Assembly: GCF_003402535.2 (NCBI RefSeq)
Contig: NZ_AP025172.1
Span: forward strand, 434,001-498,000
Direction of reading: 5' to 3'
Source: Cupriavidus sp. P-10
Lineage (GTDB): Bacteria > Pseudomonadota > Gammaproteobacteria > Burkholderiales > Burkholderiaceae
Length of the DNA stretch: 64,000 nt
Shown: positions 55,934 through 64,000 of the stretch, piece after piece
Layout: each line of letters opens with the position of its first letter
How positions within the stretch are numbered: the stretch's first letter is position 1
Translations under genes and position numbers: made by a program
Notes under the pieces: generated by a model
What the model saw: only the letters and a program-made list of their open reading frames with translations
Told to the model about the DNA's origin: nothing
Database searches by the model: none

Positions 55934-56719
55934 TCATGGCTTCCGTTGCGTCAGCCAACGTACAAGAAGCAGGACTAGCGCCGTCGTGGTAATCAGAACG
56001 GTCGCCACTGCGGTGATGGTCGGTGTGATCTCCAGCATCAGGTCGTTGTACATCTTCTTCGGTACGGTGTTAATCGTGCCCGCGAGAAAAACGCTCACGA
56101 TGACCTCGTCAAAGCTGATTACGAAGGCAAAGATCCAGGCCGCTGCCAGATTGGGCGCCAGCGTCGGCAACACCACCCGTCGCATGGTCTGCGACCAGTT
56201 CGCCCCCAGGCTCCATGCCACCTGTTCCATGCGGATATCGAAGCCTCGGATCGCCGTATTGAGAACCATGACCACGAACGGAATAGCGAGCAAGGTGTGC
56301 GCGAGAACCAGACCGGCGATCGTGCCGAGCAGATTCCAGCGCGCGTAGAAGAAATACAGCGCGATCGCGATAATGACGCCCGGCACGATCAGTGGCAGCA
56401 TCAGATTGGCTTCGGCCATCGCGCGCCATCTTGGTTGCCCGCGACCCAGGCCATAGCTCGCCAGGCTACCGAGCACGACCGCCGCGCTGGCGGTCAGCGT
56501 CGCGATCAGTGCGCTGTTGGAAAAAGCATCAATCCAGTCAGCATCTGACAATAGAACCTGAAACCATCGAAGGGACCATCCCGGTGGGGGAAAGGTGAGG
56601 GCGTTTGCAGAAGAAAATGACATGGGTAGCACGATGGCCACCGGAATCAGCAGGAAGGCGAGGGTCAACAAGGCCCAGGCGCGGAGCCAAAGCGCAGACA
56701 TTGTATGTGGCGCATTCAT
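55934..56719 (-). CDS. ABC transporter permease (PotC-like)
   Basis: A 261-residue inner-membrane permease with six predicted helices and the EAA-type loop (MEQVAWSLGANWSQTMRRVV then LPTLAPNLAAAWIFAF) that docks on the ATPase. It is the second permease of a polyamine/opine-type importer. The start overlaps the upstream permease stop by 4 bases (ATGA). The substrate is inferred from the family only. Confidence 0.88.
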   Translation of the reverse strand: MNAPHTMSALWLRAWALLTLAFLLIPVAIVLPMSFSSANALTFPPPGWSLRWFQVLLSDADWIDAFSNSALIATLTASAAVVLGSLASYGLGRGQPRWRAMAEANLMLPLIVPGVIIAIALYFFYARWNLLGTIAGLVLAHTLLAIPFVVMVLNTAIRGFDIRMEQVAWSLGANWSQTMRRVVLPTLAPNLAAAWIFAFVISFDEVIVSVFLAGTINTVPKKMYNDLMLEITPTITAVATVLITTTALVLLLVRWLTQRKP

Positions 56720-57573
56720 GATTTTGTCTCCGTCATTCGGTTCAGGCGAAGGAAGACCGCAAAGACGCCGAGTGCAAAAGCGAGCAACGCCGTTGATATT
56801 GCGGCCGCGAGCGCCCACTCGGACGTCTCATTGATCAACGTGTCAAGAAGGTTGCCCAGAAGTGGCACCTTGCCCCCGCCGAGAATGGCCGGGGTGATGT
56901 AGAAGCCAAGGCTCAACATGAACAACAGCAAGACGCACACACCCAGCGCGGGCAATGACAACGGGAAGAAGACGCGCCAGAAGATCTGCCGCCTGGATGC
57001 GCCTAGTGACGCCGCCGCCTGCAGCAGTCGATCATCGATCCGCAACATGGCAGTGAGGAGAGGTAACAGCAGAAAAGGCAGCAGTACATTGGCCATGCCA
57101 ATCGTGACGCCGACTTCTGAGTACAAAAGCGTCAATGGCTCACGGATCAAGCCCGTGGCCAATAGCGCCCGATTCACCAGGCCCGCGTTTCCCAGGACAA
57201 CAATCCACGCATAGGTGCGCACCAGGATGCTCACCCAGAATGTCATCAACACCAGAGTCATGACCACAGCGCGGCGGCGCTCGTCGAGCCCGCGCATCCA
57301 GTACGCCAATGGATATCCAAGAAGAACGCAAACACTCGTCGCGATCAGGCTCACCTGCAAGGTGTCCACGAAAACACGAAAATACGCCTTCGTCGTCCAC
57401 GCTTCTTTGAAGTAATGGAGGGTGAGACCAGTACCACCGTGCACCGACTTCGCCAGCAGACCGCCCAATGAGTAATCAAAGACGATCAGGAAGAGGGCAA
57501 GCAGCGGCAGAGCGCGCCAGCCGTTTGCGTCGGGCATGATTCGATGCCAACGCGAGGAGGACAGAGTAGTCAT
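56716..57573 (-). CDS. ABC transporter permease (PotB-like)
   Basis: A 285-residue permease with six membrane segments and the coupling loop LLQAAASLGASRRQIFWRVF then FPLSLPALGV. It pairs with the downstream permease. Only 18 bases separate its start from the stop of the binding-protein gene, so it is in one operon. Confidence 0.88.
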   Translation of the reverse strand: MTTLSSSRWHRIMPDANGWRALPLLALFLIVFDYSLGGLLAKSVHGGTGLTLHYFKEAWTTKAYFRVFVDTLQVSLIATSVCVLLGYPLAYWMRGLDERRRAVVMTLVLMTFWVSILVRTYAWIVVLGNAGLVNRALLATGLIREPLTLLYSEVGVTIGMANVLLPFLLLPLLTAMLRIDDRLLQAAASLGASRRQIFWRVFFPLSLPALGVCVLLLFMLSLGFYITPAILGGGKVPLLGNLLDTLINETSEWALAAAISTALLAFALGVFAVFLRLNRMTETKS

Positions 57574-57591
57574 GGTGCGACCTTGGGGCGT

Positions 57592-58614
57592 TCAAGCGTT
57601 CAGGAGGAAGTTCGACCAGACCTTGTTCACTTCCGGTCCGTTCTTCTGCCACCATTGGGCGTTCTGTCTGAACTGGGCCTGCAGGTTGGCCTTTGCGGTG
57701 GGAAAGGACTGGAACGCCTTGGCGCCCAGGAGGCCTTCCAGTTGCGGGCTGTTGCCACTCAGAGGCAACACTTTTGCCGCGACCATCTGATTCTTCGCGA
57801 CGGTCACCTCATGCAGAAACTTCATGGCCAGGTCTTTGGTGGCGGGGGGCTGTCCGCGCGGTACGACAAGCCAGGCAATGTCGTACATGCCTTGATTGAA
57901 GGTTGAGCGAATTCCCGGCTCCCTTTCGATACCGGCCGACCAGGTCACTGCATACTGGACTTCGTTGTCCTTGAGCAGTTGCAGAGGTTGTGTTCCTGTT
58001 TTCCACCAGACAGAGACATGGCTCTTGATGCTTTCGAGCTTTCGCATGGCACGATCGACATCAAGAGGGAACAGGCTCGCCGGGTCCACGCCGTCTGCCA
58101 GCAAGGCGAATGGCAGCGTGTAATGCGGATAAGCAGACATACATCGCTTGCCAGGAAAGTGTTGGACATCGAAGAAGTCCGCCCATGTCTTTGGCGCCGG
58201 GTTGCCATCGCGCCACGCCATGACTGTGGAGAAATACTGATAGCCCATGCCGTAGTCATCGCGGGCCTCAGGGAACATCGGGTCGGGATGAATTGCCGTC
58301 CAGTCCAGCTTCTCCAGCAAGTTGAGTTCGCGTGCTTGCGCCAGGGTTGACGAGCCAAGCTCGAACAGCGCCGCATTGATACGGCCGCTTTCCACCATTG
58401 CACGCAGCTTGCCCAGCGACGAGGGGGCCTCGCGAACCACCCGCACACCGTACTTCTTGGTAAAGGGTGGAATGTAGGCGGCGGCAATGGATTCACCAGT
58501 GGTCCCTCCCGAGTCAATCAGTCGAATGCTCGTGGGTGCTGCCGCAAATACCTTGGGACAGGCTACGACCAGGGAGGCTGCGGGGGCGGACAGCAAGAAG
58601 TCGCGACGGTTCAT
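57592..58614 (-). CDS. Periplasmic spermidine/putrescine-type binding protein
   Basis: A 340-residue solute-binding protein. The N-terminus MNRRDFLLSAPAASLVVACP has a Tat-like RRDFL stretch and a signal peptide. The mature part has the family segments LIDSGGTTGESIAAAYIPPF, KTWADFFDVQHFPGKRCMSA and the binding-cleft Trp-rich region. It captures a small amine or amino acid and delivers it to the two permeases. Confidence 0.88.
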   Translation of the reverse strand: MNRRDFLLSAPAASLVVACPKVFAAAPTSIRLIDSGGTTGESIAAAYIPPFTKKYGVRVVREAPSSLGKLRAMVESGRINAALFELGSSTLAQARELNLLEKLDWTAIHPDPMFPEARDDYGMGYQYFSTVMAWRDGNPAPKTWADFFDVQHFPGKRCMSAYPHYTLPFALLADGVDPASLFPLDVDRAMRKLESIKSHVSVWWKTGTQPLQLLKDNEVQYAVTWSAGIEREPGIRSTFNQGMYDIAWLVVPRGQPPATKDLAMKFLHEVTVAKNQMVAAKVLPLSGNSPQLEGLLGAKAFQSFPTAKANLQAQFRQNAQWWQKNGPEVNKVWSNFLLNA

Positions 58615-58701
58615 GGAAAGTTCTCCAGGATTGGGATGTGTGTCTAGACCGTTGGAAGCGGGAGGAGGCGGATGTTACGGACGCTGCGTGATATCGCCGA
58701 T

Positions 58702-59769
58702 TCAGGTGCAAGGCCAGGCGTCTTCGGCACGCCAGGAAGCGTGGACGCGCTCCCCGGGGGAAATGCTTGCGGCAGGGGCGGTGGCCGGGATATTGGCCAC
58801 CATCTCGCCACCGCCGTCTAAGGCGATGTGCTGGCGTATGGATGGCCCCAGATAGACGGTGTGACGAACATGGCCCGACACACCGAAGCCGTCTTGTTCC
58901 CGGTTGATCCTGAGCCGCTCAGGGCGCACGACGGCTTGCCCGCCATCGGGTGTTTCGACGAAATTCGCCATGCCGAGAAAGGTCGCGACGAATGGATTGC
59001 TAGGCCTCAGATAGGCTTCGTTCGGAGGCGCTACTTGTTGTAGTCGCCCTTTATCGATGATCGCCAGGCGGTCGGAAAGAGACAGCGCTTCCTCCTGGTC
59101 GTGTGTGACCAGAATCATGGTTACGCCAAGAGAACGCTGCAGCTCCTTCAATTCAACTTGCAGGCGTTCGCGCAATTGCCGGTCCAGTGCGCCCAGGGGC
59201 TCGTCCAGCAGCACGATCGATGGCCGAAATACCAGTGCACGCGCAAGCGCGACCCGCTGCTGCTGACCGCCTGAAAGTTGCGAAGGCCGCCGGTCCCTGA
59301 CTCCCGTGAGTTGAACTCTTTCCAGCATCTCGTTGACCTTCTCGGCGATCTCGTGTCTTGGGCGGCGTCTGATCGAGAGCGGAAAGGCCACGTTGTCGAA
59401 AACCGAGAGATTGGGAAAGAGCGCGTAGTTCTGAAACACCACGCCAACGCCTCGCTGAGCCGGCTCAAGCGCGGTGACGTCACGGTCGCCAATCAACAGC
59501 CGGCCGCGACTGGGTACCGCCATCCCCGCGATCAGGGACAACAACGTTGTTTTTCCAGATCCGCTGGGACCCAGGATGGTGAAGAGCTCACCCGGCTTAA
59601 CGTGCAGGTCGATCTCATGCAGCACCGTCGTGCTGCCATAGGATTTGCCCAGCCCTTCCAGCGTGATCGAGTTGGAGCGCGGTGATGCCGCGCCACTGGA
59701 ATCTCCCTTCAAGGGGAGCATGTTCGGCTTTGAGTTTGCACGGATGATTCGGTCCCTCGTGGTTTCCAT
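58702..59769 (-). CDS. ABC transporter ATPase (PotA/FbpC-like)
   Basis: A 355-residue nucleotide-binding subunit: Walker A ILGPSGSGKTTLL, signature LSGGQQQRVALARAL, Walker B IVLLDEPLGALD and H-loop LVTHDQEEAL, with a C-terminal TOBE-like regulatory domain (VVRPERLRINREQDGFGVSG). The ATG at 59769 was chosen because a longer open frame overlaps the aminotransferase gene without conserved sequence. It energises the importer. Confidence 0.92.
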   Translation of the reverse strand: METTRDRIIRANSKPNMLPLKGDSSGAASPRSNSITLEGLGKSYGSTTVLHEIDLHVKPGELFTILGPSGSGKTTLLSLIAGMAVPSRGRLLIGDRDVTALEPAQRGVGVVFQNYALFPNLSVFDNVAFPLSIRRRPRHEIAEKVNEMLERVQLTGVRDRRPSQLSGGQQQRVALARALVFRPSIVLLDEPLGALDRQLRERLQVELKELQRSLGVTMILVTHDQEEALSLSDRLAIIDKGRLQQVAPPNEAYLRPSNPFVATFLGMANFVETPDGGQAVVRPERLRINREQDGFGVSGHVRHTVYLGPSIRQHIALDGGGEMVANIPATAPAASISPGERVHASWRAEDAWPCT

Positions 59770-59881
59770 CGAGTTCAACCTTTCGCGACAATGAGTCTGC
59801 ATAGGCGGGCCGCGCCCGGGCCGAGACCCGGGCGGCAAAGTCCGCCAGGATTGTTCAACTGCTGGGAGTGCGCGGTCTGAA

Positions 59882-61282
59882 TCAGCCAAGCAGGCGTTGT
59901 TCCCACTCGCTGAGAGCGGTGTCCAGCCGATCCATCATGTCGTCGATCTCGTCGGGCTGAATGCACAAGGGGGGAGCGATCATGATTGGCAAGCCGCGGC
60001 GTAGCGCCGCGCTGCGACGGGGGCCGTACAAGGTCCCATAGATCGCCAGGCCGTTTTTGAGGGCATAGGCCTGGAAGAGTCGTTCTGCTCCCTTTTCGAC
60101 GTCGAAGTATTCCCGTCGCTCCTTCGACTCAACCAGTTCGATCGCCATGAACAGCCCCCAGCCGCGAACGTCAACCACCGTGGGATGTTCCTTCAGCCTC
60201 TTGGCGTGCTCGAACAAGTGCGGGCTCATTGCGGCGGTTTGCTCGACCAGCTTGTCTTCCTTCAGGATCTGCAGTGTTGCCAGTCCTGCCGCACAGGCCA
60301 TGGGATGGCCTTGGTACGTGAAGCCGTGCAGGAAATATGCGCCATCCCGGCGGAAGGGCTCGTTCACCTTATCGCTCACCAGCACAGCGGCGAGCGGCAG
60401 ATTTGAACCCGAGATGCCTTTGGCCAATGTCATCAGATCCGGCTCGACATCGAAGTGTTCCATTGCGAACCACCGGCCCGTCCGGCCGAACCCTGTTACC
60501 ACTTCATCCGCGATGAGGAGTACGTTGTGCTCGTCGCAGATGCGGCGGATTTCTCGCCAATAGCTTGCGGGAGGAACAAGGCCGTAGTCCGCGCCGACGC
60601 CATGCGGCGTGGCAATGAAGGCGGCCACGGTATCCGGGTTATTGAAGTACAACACTCGCTCGAGCTCTTGCGCACACTGCACGCCCCAGGCATCGCGACC
60701 GATGCCCGGTGGCATGTGAACTTCGCTGTATTGGCCCATGTGAAGCCAGGGGGACATGATTGGATCGAAGGTCTTTCTGTAGCCGGGATTGCCTGCCAGC
60801 GACATGGTTGCCAGCGTCATGCCGTGATAGGACTCAAAGTAGCTGACCACCTTGAATTTGCCGGTCGACCCGGTCAGTACGTGATACTGCCTGGCAAGCT
60901 TGAGCGCGGAATCGACCGCTTCGCTGCCGCCACTGCAGAGATAAACGGCGTTCAGTGATGGCGAGGCGATGGCCACCAGAGCCTCGCAGAGCTCTGCGCG
61001 TCTGCGGTTGGCAAACGTGGGGTGGACGTACGCATAACGATCGAACTGTTCACTCAGCGCCGCCTTCATCCGCGGGTCGCCGTGGCCAATGTTGACGGAC
61101 ATCGGGCCGCCAGACGCATCGATGTATCGCTTTCCCTCGGTGTCGTACAAATACACGCGTTCCGCGTAGGCGAGTTCCACATCGAACGGGTGGTGCGAAA
61201 AGCAATGACGCCACGCCCCCTCGGGGGCCAGCATGCCGGGCAGGCCATGGTCAAGAGGGCTAACAGGTGAATGGAAAAGCAT
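59882..61282 (-). CDS. Class III aminotransferase (PLP, omega-amine type)
   Basis: A 466-residue fold-type I transaminase. Cofactor contacts are VYLCSGGSEAVDSALKLAR, the DEVVTGFGRTG aspartate stretch and the Schiff-base lysine in LAKGISGSNLPLAAVLVS. Such enzymes move the amino group of omega-amino acids, diamines or polyamines to pyruvate or 2-oxoglutarate. Being first in the unit with the ABC importer, it probably starts degradation of the imported amine. Confidence 0.9.
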   Translation of the reverse strand: MLFHSPVSPLDHGLPGMLAPEGAWRHCFSHHPFDVELAYAERVYLYDTEGKRYIDASGGPMSVNIGHGDPRMKAALSEQFDRYAYVHPTFANRRRAELCEALVAIASPSLNAVYLCSGGSEAVDSALKLARQYHVLTGSTGKFKVVSYFESYHGMTLATMSLAGNPGYRKTFDPIMSPWLHMGQYSEVHMPPGIGRDAWGVQCAQELERVLYFNNPDTVAAFIATPHGVGADYGLVPPASYWREIRRICDEHNVLLIADEVVTGFGRTGRWFAMEHFDVEPDLMTLAKGISGSNLPLAAVLVSDKVNEPFRRDGAYFLHGFTYQGHPMACAAGLATLQILKEDKLVEQTAAMSPHLFEHAKRLKEHPTVVDVRGWGLFMAIELVESKERREYFDVEKGAERLFQAYALKNGLAIYGTLYGPRRSAALRRGLPIMIAPPLCIQPDEIDDMMDRLDTALSEWEQRLLG

Positions 61283-61708
61283 GCGGTCTCCTTCTGGGAT
61301 TAGGGCGCGGTCGCAGGCGTGAAGTCATGCACCCTCATTGGGGCGGCACGCACGACGTTGCTGTTGTTGTCTGCTGACGGACGAATGCTATAACGTGTGT
61401 TATACAATTACAATTGTTGGGACGTCAGGGATTACGCGTATGAAACGGGTGTCGCTGGGGGGCGCGGTAAAGCCTTCCCCGTTAGGTGCATGACCGGTTA
61501 CATTAATCGTTGCTGCGCGGCGTCTTCAGGTGGGAAGTGTGCAATTCATCACCTGGAACCGCAGGGTGGGATTGCTAGGGGCAAGCTCGGCCAATGCTCG
61601 ACTCCTGGCCGTTCCGCAAGATGACGTCTTCATTTTTTGCGCCATATTCCCGAGCGATCGCATCGTCCGCGGACATCGGTATTTCTCTTAAATTGCTAGC
61701 TCTCTTCC
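61283..61708. promoter_or_regulatory. Divergent control region, aminotransferase / TetR
   Basis: This gap separates the aminotransferase-ABC unit (minus) from the TetR gene (plus). It holds the palindrome TATAACGTGTGTTATA (61389-61404) and an adjacent AT-rich stretch with CAATTACAATTG. The first is a good candidate operator for the TetR protein, by inference. Confidence 0.5.
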
Positions 61709-62461
61709 ATGACACAAGCCAAGAACTTGGAGACGCCAGATGGTCGTGATTCCGCGACCACCAAAGCCGAGACCAATGCGCGGAGGCGGCGACCCGGGCC
61801 AAAGGTCGGGGATCACGAAGCCAGGCGCGCGAGCTTTCTTGCGGCCGCAACCGCCGTGGTTGCGCGGGAGGGCTATGCCGGAGCTTCCTTGCGAAAGGTG
61901 GCGGAGGAGGCGGGCTGCACCACAGGTTCCTTGCTCCACTATTTCGAGAACAAGGAAGCGATGATCAAAGCTCTTGTTGAAAGCCACTTTGACAAGTTCG
62001 AATCCTTCATGGCGCCTGTCCATGACCCGAGCGATATCAAGGCGACTTTCAAGCGCTTCGTGACCTGGACCAACGCCGAGGATCCGGGACAGTGGTGGAT
62101 CGTGCAATTTCAATTGCTAGCCCAGGCGAAATGCGATCCGGCCCTCGCTGCCGTCTTCCAGCGGCGCAACGCCCAGTATCGGAGTAAGCGTGTGGCGCTA
62201 CTGGAGAGGGGCCAGGAAGAAGGTCTAGTCCGCAGCGATGTCTCTGCAGACCTGCTCGCCGACCAACTTAGCGCGATGGGCGACGGCTGGATGATGATGC
62301 TCCCCATCGAGCCGGAGCGATTCACGCCGAACCGTATCGATGCTCTTCTGGACGCCGTCATCACAGTGATAAGCCCACCCGGACCGCCACCTGCGAAAAC
62401 AGATCCTGTGAAGCCGGCAGTCCGCAGGCGCCGCCCAAATAAGAGTCACCTAGCCGATTGA
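61709..62461 (+). CDS. TetR-family regulator
   Basis: A 250-residue TetR-type repressor. A long basic N-terminal extension (RRRRPGPKVGDHEARRASFL) leads to the helix-turn-helix (GYAGASLRKVAEEAGCTTGS then LLHYFENKEAMIKALVE). The C-terminal ligand domain ends with a basic tail. Divergent from the aminotransferase gene, it likely represses that unit until the amine or its product binds. Confidence 0.88.
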   Translation: MTQAKNLETPDGRDSATTKAETNARRRRPGPKVGDHEARRASFLAAATAVVAREGYAGASLRKVAEEAGCTTGSLLHYFENKEAMIKALVESHFDKFESFMAPVHDPSDIKATFKRFVTWTNAEDPGQWWIVQFQLLAQAKCDPALAAVFQRRNAQYRSKRVALLERGQEEGLVRSDVSADLLADQLSAMGDGWMMMLPIEPERFTPNRIDALLDAVITVISPPGPPPAKTDPVKPAVRRRRPNKSHLAD

Positions 62462-62794
62462 AATGTTGGTCTCAGCGATTGCCGCGAAGACCAAACGTCG
62501 ACTGACTTGGGCTGGAGATGCCCAAGAGCGCGCAGCGGGCCGAGTAGAGGCGAAGGAACGGGGCGCGGCCTTAACGTCTACTTCAACCGTTCCGAGTTGG
62601 GGACACGGCGGGCAGCGCCAAGTTGTGGAGAGAATCAAGGGCGCTTTGCGACCCTTCTCCGCCGGTCGGCCGGTCCAACTGTTCTGACTGAAGTCGCGAC
62701 AAGAGCGGTCGCCCGGCTCGGTGCTGCGACCGTCGCCCGCGAGTTGGATATCAGGTTTTGGCAGACGATCAGGCTGCAGTGCAGGAGATCAAGC
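62462..62794. other. Intergenic stretch between TetR and IclR genes
   Basis: 333 bases between the convergent TetR (plus) and IclR (minus) stops. No gene or strong terminator was recognised. Confidence 0.5.
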
Positions 62795-63655
62795 TTATGT
62801 TGTCGGATCGGCCAACGAGGCGAACGACAGGTTGCTCCCGCAGGACCGCGAGATGCTCACGCTTGCCTCGACCAGCGCTTGGATTGCCTTTGTCTTGATT
62901 CGCCGGACATCAGGGCTTGCGCCGATTAGCGTCAGACAGGCGACTGCCTCGTTCTGAACATCGAGAATCGGCGCACTCATGGCTGACAGTCCTGGAATGA
63001 GAACCGATTCCGCTTCATCGTATCCGACTCGCCGGATCGTCGAAAGACGCTCAAGCAACTTCACTGGCGGCTGTTCATGGTTCTTCGAAACGGCCAACTC
63101 GATCAGGTCATCTCTGACCTGATCGGGGGTGAAGGCGAGTAGCACGCGACCTGTAGCCGAGTTCGTCAATTGGAATGTCGAGCCCACCGACAACGTAGTG
63201 ATGAACGGCACATAGCTGCGTTCCCATCGCACGATAGTGGGGCCGCGATCGCCGAGCACACACAGGAGGGCAGGCAATCCCGTGCTGGAAACTAGCTGTG
63301 GCATCGCTTCGCTGGCGAGGCGCAAATGATCAACACGCGCGAGGGCGGACGCGCCAATGCGTACCGCCGTCGGCCCAAGGTCGTAGAGACCGGTGACTTC
63401 ATCCTGTACCGCGAGACCGCTTGCCATCAGGCTCGCGAGGTAGCGATGCGCGAGGCTGTTTGGCATGCCGATGGCGCGCGCCAGATCTTTGAGGGGTGTC
63501 GCCTTACCCGCCTCGACAAGCGCAAGAAGAACCTCCGTTGCCTTGTCGGCCGACTGAATCCGGCGCCGTCCTGCGCCATTGCCGGCAGCAGTCGGTGGCA
63601 GGTCGTCCGCCGATACTGCCGATGGTTCTGCGATGGTTTTTTTTGCTTTTGTCAA
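62795..63655 (-). CDS. IclR-family regulator
   Basis: A 286-residue IclR-type regulator: winged helix (QSADKATEVLLALVEAGKAT then PLKDLARAIGMPNSLAHRYL) and an effector GAF-like domain ending SVSISRSCGSNLSF. It is transcribed leftward, away from the truncated DUF1330 gene that starts beyond the window. Its usual role is control of aromatic or carboxylic-acid catabolism, but the target cannot be fixed here. Confidence 0.88.
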   Translation of the reverse strand: MTKAKKTIAEPSAVSADDLPPTAAGNGAGRRRIQSADKATEVLLALVEAGKATPLKDLARAIGMPNSLAHRYLASLMASGLAVQDEVTGLYDLGPTAVRIGASALARVDHLRLASEAMPQLVSSTGLPALLCVLGDRGPTIVRWERSYVPFITTLSVGSTFQLTNSATGRVLLAFTPDQVRDDLIELAVSKNHEQPPVKLLERLSTIRRVGYDEAESVLIPGLSAMSAPILDVQNEAVACLTLIGASPDVRRIKTKAIQALVEASVSISRSCGSNLSFASLADPTT

Positions 63656-63742
63656 AGCCGTCGATACTCCTCTCGGAAGGGGCGCTCGGATTCAGGGTGC
63701 GCGAACGACTTTTGAGTTTATCACGGGCGATGACACGTGAAC

Positions 63743-64000
63743 TCACCCGGCCCCTGGCAAGCAAATGACGCGCGCGTCGGCATTTCGCAGACGGAGCGGC
63801 AGAATGCGCTGATAGTCCGTGGAGGTGTACCAGGCTTCGGCTTGCTCAGGGCTCTCGAACTCCAGAACCACGAACGTCCCCGTCTTGGCGTCGCCCTCGA
63901 GGACGTTGGGCGTGCCTCCCCGAATCAGGAACACGCCGCCATAGGAATCCAGCGTGGGCTGGACCTTCCTGGCGTACTCATCCCACTCCGCGCCGGGGGA
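63743..64000 (-). CDS. DUF1330-family protein, 5' end beyond window
   Basis: The visible 85 residues (PTLDSYGGVFLIRGGTPNVL, then FVVLEFESPEQAEAWYTSTD and YQRILPLRLRNADARVICLP) match the small DUF1330 ferredoxin-like fold family, about 95 residues in full. The N-terminus lies beyond position 64000. It ends 87 bases upstream of the IclR start on the same strand, so the two may be co-transcribed. Confidence 0.85.
   Translation of the reverse strand, partial: SPGAEWDEYARKVQPTLDSYGGVFLIRGGTPNVLEGDAKTGTFVVLEFESPEQAEAWYTSTDYQRILPLRLRNADARVICLPGAG

Overview
The window looks like part of a beta-proteobacterial (Burkholderiales) replicon, most likely Cupriavidus or a close Ralstonia-type relative. This is inferred from high-GC coding sequence, a Bug-type tricarboxylate receptor, two Burkholderia-type trimeric porins, a PHA-synthase-like DUF3141 gene beside pta-ackA-fabI, and many LysR, IclR and TetR regulators. 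No rRNA, tRNA, CRISPR array, replication gene or core housekeeping operon was seen. That fits an accessory region of a chromid or megaplasmid. Gene remnants and insertion sequences recur throughout, so the region is in flux.

Layout. 0-12 kb: LuxR-type and AraC-type regulators, a small coiled-coil gene, a DNA-ligase-D remnant, a complete IS630-family element (3601-5072) with a passenger gene, a TIGR02391/Ymh-like N-terminal-only gene, and an HpaB-type flavin monooxygenase. 10-19 kb: LysR with divergent argC, a Bug receptor with a truncated hydroxyacid dehydrogenase behind it, a second LysR, and a sugar-acid island. The island holds an MFS remnant, an IlvD/Edd dehydratase and a divergent DapA-family aldolase, followed by FAA-hydrolase and VOC remnants. 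19-25 kb: a Phd-VapC type toxin-antitoxin pair, an H-NS-like protein with four 75-bp tandem repeats, a PEBP/YbhB protein, a zinc-less MDR oxidoreductase and small low-GC genes. 25-30 kb: a GT2 glycosyltransferase coupled to an outer-membrane barrel protein, a porin and a lipoprotein.

30-36 kb carries a tight six-gene operon: diheme c4, triheme c, a one-TM peptide, CuA subunit II, a ba3-type heme-copper subunit I and another diheme cytochrome. Together these look like a dedicated quinol/alcohol-to-oxygen branch. A CaCA-type Ca2+/H+ antiporter follows. 37-44 kb holds a DUF3300 remnant, a periplasmic two-repeat protein, and a DUF3141 / phosphotransacetylase / acetate kinase / FabI cluster. The DUF3141 gene is interrupted by a single in-frame amber codon.

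44-54 kb is a defence and toxin-antitoxin island. It contains hipBA with a clear operator palindrome and a 5'-truncated XRE gene behind it, a second Phd-PIN pair, a metallophosphoesterase cut by an IS6-family element without target duplication, and a two-gene operon. That operon pairs an OLD-family ATPase-TOPRIM nuclease with a previously unnamed protein carrying a PD-(D/E)XK-like signature. It is the best candidate for an undescribed antiphage module, although the second gene has a late frameshift. An IS110 remnant and a membrane-protein gene follow.

54-64 kb: a second porin, then an ABC importer for a polyamine-like solute (two permeases, binding protein, ATPase) with a class III aminotransferase, a divergent TetR regulator, an IclR regulator and a partial DUF1330 gene. 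This reads as an uptake-and-transamination pathway for an amine or omega-amino acid.
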